Assembly: GCA_910586175.1 (NCBI GenBank)
Contig: CAJUIJ010000089.1
Span: forward strand, 1-9,938
DNA length: 9,938 bases
Reading direction: 5' to 3'
Source: an uncultured Muribaculaceae bacterium
GTDB lineage: Bacteria; Bacteroidota; Bacteroidia; Bacteroidales; Muribaculaceae
The notes under the pieces were generated by a model. It saw only the letters and a program-made list of their open reading frames with translations, was not told the DNA's origin and did no database searches. Within the stretch, counting starts at the first letter, position 1; each line of letters begins with the position of its first letter. Shown here in pieces: positions 6,219 to 9,938 of the stretch. A program made the translations under genes and the position numbers.

Positions 6219-6224
6219 AAAGTA
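6217..6224 (-). promoter_or_regulatory. -7 box for 104-aa gene leader
   Basis: TACTTTTG on the minus strand fits TAnnTTTG and would start transcription around 6211, exactly where the conserved leader begins. A TTTG lies upstream at a 17-nt spacing, shorter than usual. In the second leader copy the equivalent bases read TTCCCTG, so that promoter appears lost. Confidence 0.35.
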
Positions 6225-6314
6225 CGGTCGTAATGAGCTGCCAAAAGCAAGGGTGATTACGCTCTTGCAGGAGCTTGCTCCGAAAGAGGGGGGAACGTGG
6301 AGCGCACACCTGCC

Positions 6315-6345
6315 CTTGCGCCAGTGAATGACCGTAATAACTTTG
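6315..6345 (+). promoter_or_regulatory. plus-strand promoter 1 (CTTG-N19-TAACTTTG)
   Basis: TAACTTTG (6338-6345) is a perfect -7 box with CTTG (6315-6318) 19 nt upstream. The surrounding TGCCCTTG and TAACTTTGTGA are nearly repeated at the second copy (7305-7336). It points away from the 104-aa gene, making the intergenic region divergent. Confidence 0.45.
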
Positions 6346-6622
6346 TGACGGAAAAATAAGCCCCCGGCTCGCTCCCCCGGACATCTTCAAGGCAAAGGAG
6401 GCCGACCGCAGGGAACAATGGCAGAACCGCTCCGTGCGCAGAGGCGGCTCGCGCCCCACGGTAGGCGAAGCCTGACCCTCGCACAGGCTCGGCGGTGGCG
6501 GCAAGTTTGGCGTTGGGGAGTTTCAAGGGTTGAGGTGTGAGGTTAATGTGGGGTGGTTGGAGGTCAGCGCGTGATGAGATATTTGCATCTGCGCCCGTGT
6601 GGGGTGCGTGTTCCAAAACGGT

Positions 6623-6790
6623 ATGACCGCCCGGGTCGAGGCTGTGGGGGTGGCGCACAGGGCTGCGGCCCCTCTCCCCTTGCAGTCCAACCTCTCACGG
6701 CGTATGTGGCAAATGGTTCTCGATCAAGGCGCGGTGCTTGTCGGCTCGGATAGCGATGCGGTGCGGTTATGGGTGAAGGTTAGTGGTTAG
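6623..6790 (+). CDS. possible 55-aa small protein
   Basis: An ATG frame starting M-T-A-R-V-E-A-V-G-V-A and ending L-D-Q-G-A-V-L-V-G-S-D-S-D-A-V-R-L-W-V-K. The second half reads like a helix-strand-helix-strand protein domain rather than a random GC-rich frame. It lies downstream of the plus-strand promoter at 6338, and its stop codon falls inside the heptamer repeat. No family recognised; it may equally be chance. Confidence 0.28.
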   Translation: MTARVEAVGVAHRAAAPLPLQSNLSRRMWQMVLDQGAVLVGSDSDAVRLWVKVSG

Positions 6791-6812
6791 GGGTTAGTGA
6801 TTAGAGGTTAGA
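6778..6812. repeat. five tandem heptamers GGTTAGN
   Basis: GGTTAGT, GGTTAGG, GGTTAGT, GATTAGA and GGTTAGA follow one another without gaps. They overlap the last codons of the possible 55-aa frame, so copy-number change would alter its C-terminus. The period is exactly 7. Confidence 0.8.
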
Positions 6813-6868
6813 GTTGGGGGGCGGTGGCCGGATAGTCTTATGTTGCGGAGGGGGCGAAAGAGCAAAGT

Positions 6869-6894
6869 GAGAGTTGACCCGTGGGTCAACCCTC
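6869..6894 (-). terminator. terminator-like hairpin after 64-aa gene
   Basis: GTTGACC (6873-6879) pairs with GGTCAAC (6884-6890) around CGTG, extended past a mismatch by GAG/CTC. It lies 19 nt after the 64-aa stop on the minus strand, followed by CACTTTGCTCTTTC. It could also end plus-strand transcription from 6345. Confidence 0.5.
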
Positions 6895-6913
6895 TATCTT
6901 GGGGAGGTGGAGA

Positions 6914-7108
6914 TTAGTATTCGCAGAAGCCTTGTACCATAGTGTAGTCTGCGTCGGGCACCTGGGCTGCTGCCTTTTCCTGTGCCTCGTCGGCAGTCCG
7001 GGCAATTACATATACTATTTCGCTTTCGCCGTCGAAGGTGATAACTTCTACTTGATATTCTTTGAGGCGGCGGTTTGTATCGAGGGAGATGCAGCTAACG
7101 TATGTCAT
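6914..7108 (-). CDS. small phage protein of unknown function
   Basis: A 64-aa protein starting M-T-Y-V-S-C-I-S-L-D-T-N-R-R-L-K. It has two beta-strands (Y-Q-V-E-V-I-T-F-D-G and I-V-Y-V-I-A), then a helix T-A-D-E-A-Q-E-K-A-A-A-Q (about 38-49) and an aromatic tail ending F-C-E-Y. The strand plus A-x-T-x-x-E-A-x-x-x-A pattern resembles the 66-aa and 104-aa neighbours, suggesting a common small fold, though direct identity is low. The ATG at 7108 is preceded by a leader closely similar to that of the 104-aa gene. It is followed by a terminator-like hairpin, so it seems to be a single-gene unit. No function known. Confidence 0.55.
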   Translation of the reverse strand: MTYVSCISLDTNRRLKEYQVEVITFDGESEIVYVIARTADEAQEKAAAQVPDADYTMVQGFCEY

Positions 7109-7174
7109 GGTTTTGAAGTTTTTGAGGGGTTATTACTGTGCGCCGGGGCGCGTTTGATTTTTACGCCGCAATCA
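7109..7174 (-). promoter_or_regulatory. duplicated 5' leader with hairpin, copy 2
   Basis: The counterpart of 6157-6218. In plus orientation: GGTTTTGAAG-TTTTTG, hairpin GCGCC-GG-GGCGC (7140-7151), then TTTGATTTTTACG and CAATCA. Order and spacing are kept while the stem sequence has changed in a pairing-preserving way. On the plus strand the stem followed by a T-rich stretch also resembles a short terminator, so the strand on which it acts is uncertain. Confidence 0.55.
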
Positions 7175-7352
7175 GGGAACGGTTGAGCCAGTCGGCACGA
7201 CGGTAGCCAACAAGGGTTCGGGGCAAAGGGTTTATCCCCTGCTGAATACTCTTTTTTATGCTTGCCTGAAAAAAGGAAGATTTTTGCCCTGAACGTGTCT
7301 TGCCCTTGTCAGCGTAGGCGACCCGTTCTAACTTTGCGAAGTGAAATATCAA
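7161..7352 (-). CDS. possible small basic protein ending at the leader
   Basis: A 63-aa ATG frame starting M-I-F-H-F-A-K-L-E-R-V-A-Y-A-D-K, lysine-rich in the middle, ending Y-R-R-A-D-W-L-N-R-S-L-I-A-A. Its stop falls in the conserved CGTAAAAAT of leader copy 2, at the place where copy 1 has its promoter. If real, it would be co-transcribed with the 64-aa gene and replace the lost promoter. Against it, the start codon lies just beyond an opposing plus-strand promoter and no family is recognised. Confidence 0.28.
   Translation of the reverse strand: MIFHFAKLERVAYADKGKTRSGQKSSFFQASIKKSIQQGINPLPRTLVGYRRADWLNRSLIAA
7305..7336 (+). promoter_or_regulatory. plus-strand promoter 2 (CTTG-N20-TAACTTTG)
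   Basis: CTTG (7305-7308) and TAACTTTG (7329-7336) with a 20-nt spacer. It is the counterpart of 6315-6345 and likewise divergent from a small minus-strand gene. It would transcribe the cysteine-rich small frame and the hairpin-dense region to its right. Confidence 0.45.
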
Positions 7353-7410
7353 CCGTGCTTCCGTGCGTGTTTACAAGTAATTCTCCCTCAAACAACTGCC
7401 TCGCAAAACT

Positions 7411-7524
7411 ATGATATATGTTTGCCTCCCCCGGTGCGAGCCGCTGCATCACACCAATCTATGCCGTGAAGTTATCCCCGACGGCCAAAGCACTCTTTAT
7501 TCTTATTGCCCGAACTGCCGATGA
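7411..7524 (+). CDS. possible 37-aa cysteine-rich (zinc-ribbon-like) peptide
   Basis: An ATG frame with C5-x3-C9, C18 and C33-x2-C36 plus two histidines (H13, H14). The sequence runs M-I-Y-V-C-L-P-R-C ... V-I-P-D-G-Q-S-T ... Y-C-P-N-C-R. The CPNC end looks like half of a zinc ribbon. The frame ends in TGA at 7522, continues open beyond it with another C-x-x-C (PCVLC), and an ATG overlaps the stop (7521). It lies about 75 nt downstream of plus-strand promoter 2. No family recognised; small size makes chance possible. Confidence 0.3.
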   Translation: MIYVCLPRCEPLHHTNLCREVIPDGQSTLYSYCPNCR

Positions 7525-7703
7525 TGCGCCATAGAATTGCAGCCCTGTGTTCTGTGCAGCCGGAACACCGCTGTAAGGCTCTTGCGAATACTCCACACTC
7601 CCGATGATAGAGGCCGTAATGAACGGTCGCAGTCCTTATCTTTGCGAAGCGCCCCCCGGAGTGCTACCGCTCTCCCTCGGTTGTGGCCGAGGGGCCCGGA
7701 AAA

Positions 7704-7750
7704 GCAGCGGACTCCGGCTCTATCATCAGGATAGATCCGAAGTCCGCTGT
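7704..7750 (-). terminator. long imperfect hairpin, probable terminator of beta-barrel gene
   Basis: AGCGGACT (7706-7713) pairs with AGTCCGCT (7741-7748). After single mismatches CGG/CCG and TCTATC/GATAGA follow, closing on ATCAG. A C-G and a G-U pair extend the base to 7704-7750. On the minus strand it is followed by GCTTTTCC. It lies about 170 nt downstream of the beta-barrel stop. It is unusually long for a terminator and may belong to a structured RNA. Confidence 0.45.
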
Positions 7751-7878
7751 CTATGTTAGCGATATACGCCCTCAATGGGTCGAGATTACAAGCTCGACGG
7801 CTTGCCGCATTAGCGCGACGGCGCGGGGGCGCCGGAACACATTAAGAAAATCCCCGACATCGCTGCCGAGGATAATAT

Positions 7879-7908
7879 ATGTTGTATGATTAGATGCTGT
7901 ATGATTAT
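7879..7908. repeat. two tandem 15-bp units ATGYTGTATGATTAK
   Basis: ATGTTGTATGATTAG (7879-7893) and ATGCTGTATGATTAT (7894-7908) differ at two positions. They lie just past the 3' end of the beta-barrel gene, at the boundary between AT-rich cargo and GC-rich phage DNA. Confidence 0.65.
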
Positions 7909-7917
7909 ATGTGTCTT

Positions 7918-8592
7918 TTAGAATTGGTAGCCGACTGATAAGAAGATGCTTTGGCTCAGTTCTTTATTAGGAACCCAGAATTTGGAGCCGTTTTGGAGTG
8001 TCACGTTCCTGCGACCGGAATAGTAGTCAAGGTTGGATATGCCATATCCGGCACCAATCACAAAACGGTCAATAGAAAGATTTACGGAAAGTCTTGCGTT
8101 CCAGTAAAACCAGTCAAGCCCTTTGTTCGGAAATTTCATATAATCTACGACTGTGCCTACATTACCTTTAATATCATAAATATCATAGGTCAGTGAATTT
8201 CTAAAAGGGCAGGCAAGACTGATGCCGGGTTCGGCTTGAAACCACAAGCGAATATCATCTTTGTTTTTGAGCAGGTTCGGAGTTTTGAAGATTACAGATG
8301 GCTTGAATATAATCCATGCCACGTTTTTCTCATTATCCGCCAAACTCGCTTCATGCCCGTTTATCGTAGTTGTACGGCTCGGTTGGTTGTATTGTGACGT
8401 CAGTTCCATACCAAGAGCAACACCGATATATTTATGGAAATGCCACGCAATAGACGGCTCAATCGTCCAAGCCTGTTCATTGTTCAGATATATGCCACCA
8501 TAAAGAGTAGCTGTGAACGGTCGCTTTTCTTCCTGTGCGAAAGTTGTCAGAGCAACCATGAATAAGACAAAAAGTATCAACAACTTCTTCAT
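7918..8592 (-). CDS. outer-membrane beta-barrel protein, cargo gene
   Basis: A 224-aa protein with a clear signal peptide: M-K-K-L-L-I-L-F-V-L-F-M-V-A-L, cleavage after T-T-F-A, giving Q-E-E-K. The mature part alternates short amphipathic strands with polar turns, e.g. T-A-T-L-Y-G-G-I-Y-L, Y-I-G-V-A-L-G-M-E-L, W-F-Q-A-E-P-G-I-S-L, A-R-L-S-V-N-L-S-I and F-V-I-G-A-G-Y-G-I. It ends S-V-G-Y-Q-F, the terminal aromatic used by the BAM insertion machinery. Size suits an 8-10-strand barrel; ligand unknown. The ATG at 8592 begins the signal peptide, so the upstream TTG at 8616 is rejected. AT-richer than the terminase gene and not a virion-type protein; an envelope-modifying moron is the likely reading. 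Confidence 0.75.
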   Translation of the reverse strand: MKKLLILFVLFMVALTTFAQEEKRPFTATLYGGIYLNNEQAWTIEPSIAWHFHKYIGVALGMELTSQYNQPSRTTTINGHEASLADNEKNVAWIIFKPSVIFKTPNLLKNKDDIRLWFQAEPGISLACPFRNSLTYDIYDIKGNVGTVVDYMKFPNKGLDWFYWNARLSVNLSIDRFVIGAGYGISNLDYYSGRRNVTLQNGSKFWVPNKELSQSIFLSVGYQF

Positions 8593-8633
8593 AACCGTTT
8601 TATTTGAAAATATCAATGAATAAAGCCAGTCAA

Positions 8634-8641
8634 CAAATTTA
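8634..8641 (-). promoter_or_regulatory. -7 box of beta-barrel gene
   Basis: TAAATTTG on the minus strand (8641-8634) is a perfect -7 box about 40 nt before the ATG at 8592. No TTTG is seen 19-21 nt upstream, so the promoter is incomplete by consensus. The same octamer precedes the EreA/ChaN-like gene and the S23 gene. Confidence 0.4.
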
Positions 8642-8694
8642 GTATTGTTTTTATCGCTGAGTTATGCTTGTTTTCGAGCCAAGTCTTGTTATTG

Positions 8695-8808
8695 TCAAGT
8701 ACCTTGTAGTTTAGACACCTTAAACTCAGCATCTTTCCCGTTAATACTTAACTTGACGACAGGATTTGAGAACTTTGTAAGGTGCAGAACTGCAAGCGTA
8801 TGAAAAAT
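8695..8808 (-). pseudogene. possible gene relic
   Basis: A stop-to-stop minus-strand frame of 37 codons with no ATG. It reads I-F-H-T-L-A-V-L-H-L-T-K-F then V-V-K-L-S-I-N-G-K-D-A-E-F-K-V-S-K-L. The hydrophobic/polar alternation and lysine-rich strands look like a protein C-terminus. It may be the remnant left when the cargo gene was inserted, or a chance frame. Family not recognised. Confidence 0.22.
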
Positions 8809-8899
8809 TCATCAGGCGTTTTCATAAATTCCAGATTTTAAGAATACAAAATTAGCGAAAAAATCCGGAATACGGAAGCAATATGCTCACAAACAGGTG

Positions 8900-9938
8900 T
8901 CAAAGCACCCCCGACATAGAGAGGTTGAACGCATCGCGGTATGGAAATTTCTCACAACCGATGTAGAGGGTATCGAAAGCGTCGGTGCCGTCGGTGCGGT
9001 GTTCGAGCAGGTCTTCTTCGCTCTCGGCAAGTTTCTCGCCCGATTTGTCTTTGCGGAAGCCGTTGCGACCTCGGCTTACTCCGGCTGACTGTATGGCGAG
9101 GATAAGGTCTTCGTTGTTGGAGCGGTTGAAGAATGGCACAAGGCGTTGCTTACCTGCGAAGTCCTGATTGATGAGCAAATATTTTTCATCGTGACGCATG
9201 GGGTTGCCGAGGTACACGGCTTCGACCTGCCAACCCCTGCGCTTAAATTCATGGACTACCCACCAACGGTAATCCTGTTCATTGACGGCATAGTTCGAGC
9301 CGAGGGCGGTTGCATCGTAATAATACACTACGGTCTTGTTGCGGTGCTCCGCATAGTAACGGCAGAAGTCCTCGACGAGTGCCGGAATCTTACGCTCGAA
9401 CTTGACGTAGAACGATTTTATGACGTTCAGACGGCGGTCGCGAGGCTGACCGGCGACAATCCAGTTGATGTTGGCGTTGTAGTCCATGTCGATGCAGATG
9501 GGCGCGTCGGGGTCAACGTCCTTGTCGGTGCGAGCGTCGAGCGTCGAGAAGTCATAATCATAACCGAGAGTATCGAGGTACTGATTATCGTTGGCGTCGT
9601 ACTTATGGCCCTCGCGCATAGACGAGTAGAAGCCATCTTTGGCGATACCTATGCGTTGGCACAGTATCGAAGTCTGAAAAGTAAGCGGCGTAAGGTCGCG
9701 CTTCATCTGCTTAATGTAGTTCTCGCCGAGAAGCTGCAAGTTCTCGATTGAGGAATACTCGCGGTAGTAGACCGCAACGGAGCGCATCTTATTGAGGTCG
9801 CGGTCAAGGCGGCGCAGGTAGCCTTTGAGATAAGGAGGCACTTGCTCGCCACGAGCGTTAAGGGCGCGTATGCGTTCTTTGGTGCGCCATCGGTGGAAGT
9901 CGCGGGAAGCGGAGCCGAGCATCGGCAGCCGCGACTTC
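8900..9938 (-). CDS. terminase large subunit, C-terminal nuclease part (5' end outside window)
   Basis: The frame is open to the right edge, so only the last ~345 residues are present. ATG at 9922 is internal: the codons before it (K-S-R-L-P) continue the protein. The ATPase motifs of TerL would lie outside the window. Counting from that Met, the RNase H-fold nuclease is visible: I-C-I-D-M-D-Y-N-A-N (D145/D147, strand 1), V-V-Y-Y-Y-D-A-T-A-L-G (D203) and R-T-D-G-T-D-A-F-D (D311/D314), the three acidic positions expected for two-metal cleavage of the packaged concatemer. K-S-R-L-P-M-L-G-S-A-S-R-D-F-H upstream also fits the end of the ATPase-nuclease linker. It powers DNA packaging through the portal and cuts the genome ends. 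Unusually, the portal-type gene lies about 6.4 kb downstream, beyond cargo and small genes. Confidence 0.82.
   Translation of the reverse strand, partial: KSRLPMLGSASRDFHRWRTKERIRALNARGEQVPPYLKGYLRRLDRDLNKMRSVAVYYREYSSIENLQLLGENYIKQMKRDLTPLTFQTSILCQRIGIAKDGFYSSMREGHKYDANDNQYLDTLGYDYDFSTLDARTDKDVDPDAPICIDMDYNANINWIVAGQPRDRRLNVIKSFYVKFERKIPALVEDFCRYYAEHRNKTVVYYYDATALGSNYAVNEQDYRWWVVHEFKRRGWQVEAVYLGNPMRHDEKYLLINQDFAGKQRLVPFFNRSNNEDLILAIQSAGVSRGRNGFRKDKSGEKLAESEEDLLEHRTDGTDAFDTLYIGCEKFPYRDAFNLSMSGVL

Larger units (their letters stand above)
6157..6913. other. 757-nt GC-rich intergenic region between two small minus-strand genes
   Basis: No long gene is credible here. From left to right it holds the minus-strand leader (6157-6218), a minus-strand -7 box (6217-6224) and a plus-strand promoter (6315-6345). 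These are followed by two short plus-strand frames of doubtful status, a heptamer tandem repeat (6778-6812) and a terminator-like hairpin (6869-6894). The plus-strand promoter and the hairpin could bound an antisense-direction transcript of about 500 nt. The long minus-strand frames across it are rich in P, R, A and H, as expected of spurious frames in GC-rich DNA. Confidence 0.5.
7353..7917. other. 565-nt region with short Cys-rich frame and a hairpin cluster
   Basis: Contains no long credible gene. It has a 37-codon plus-strand cysteine-rich frame (7411-7524) and a run of four hairpins: CCCTCGG/CCGAGGG (7674-7693), the long stem at 7704-7750, GTCGAG/CTCGAC (7779-7798) and CGGCGC/GCGCCG (7819-7834). 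A two-copy 15-mer (7879-7908) follows. A ten-base segment at 7603-7612 (GATGATAGAG) is also complementary to 7719-7728 inside the long stem, allowing an alternative fold. It may encode a structured RNA or serve as the 3' region of the beta-barrel gene. Confidence 0.45.
8593..8899. other. AT-rich gap between beta-barrel and terminase genes
   Basis: About 300 nt without a full gene. It contains a probable -7 box for the beta-barrel gene (8634-8641) and a second, weaker TAATTTTG at 8847-8854 on the minus strand. It also contains a 37-codon minus-strand frame without an ATG (8695-8808) whose translation looks protein-like. Confidence 0.5.

Noticed and set aside
6257..6658. 133-aa minus-strand frame
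   Set aside because: Composition rich in P, H, R and A with no domain-like pattern; it crosses the plus-strand promoter and looks like a chance frame in GC-rich DNA.
6778..6812. CRISPR or telomere-like array
   Set aside because: Units are only 7 bp, contiguous and without spacers; a simple tandem repeat.
7503..7775. 90-aa minus-strand frame across the hairpin cluster
   Set aside because: Starts at TTG, basic and low-complexity, and reads through the strong stem at 7704-7750; better explained as structured non-coding DNA.
7779..7798. tRNA T-arm-like stem GTCGAG/CTCGAC
   Set aside because: No acceptor stem, anticodon arm or CCA-proximal pairing could be placed around it.
8593..8616. Longer start of the beta-barrel gene at 8616
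   Set aside because: It is a TTG that would add a polar extension before the signal peptide beginning at 8592.

Overview
The window looks like part of a Bacteroidales (gut Bacteroidetes) prophage or phage genome. It carries a terminase large subunit C-terminus, a portal-type protein and a connector-like protein, all on the minus strand. It also has Bacteroidetes-style promoters (TTTG-N19-21-TAnnTTTG) and typical Bacteroidetes envelope cargo. No ribosomal, tRNA, CRISPR or housekeeping genes were seen. Assignments rest on motifs and remembered family patterns, not searches.

Layout, in the minus-strand transcription direction (right to left). The C-terminal part of the terminase large subunit enters from the right edge (9938-8900). 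A low-GC gap holds a possible gene relic and the promoter of an outer-membrane beta-barrel protein (8592-7918). Next is a GC-rich, hairpin-dense stretch (about 7350-7917), then a block of small phage genes (7108-6914, 6156-5842, 5788-5588). Two of these small genes share a duplicated leader with a covarying hairpin. A strong terminator and a fused promoter precede a 368-aa phage protein (5502-4396). A small four-helix-bundle (S23/IVS family) gene lies on the opposite strand (4003-4365) inside a perfect 15-bp terminal inverted repeat. After it come a 76-aa phage protein (3940-3710), a secreted EreA/ChaN-like protein with its own promoter (3645-2497), the portal-type gene (2440-1112) and a connector-like gene (1084-239). 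At the left edge a promoter points out of the window.

How it fits together. The minus-strand genes form a packaging/head module broken up by three AT-richer cargo units: the beta-barrel gene, the S23 element and the EreA/ChaN-like gene. Each cargo unit has the same -7 motif, TAAATTTG, just upstream. The portal and 368-aa phage genes, and two plus-strand intergenic promoters, have TAACTTTG instead. This fits morons or lysogenic-conversion genes expressed separately from the phage late operon; two of the three products are exported and could remodel the host envelope. The most unusual item is the S23 element. It occupies almost exactly the gap between two phage genes and is bounded by inverted repeats, resembling a 23S rRNA intervening sequence transplanted into a phage operon.
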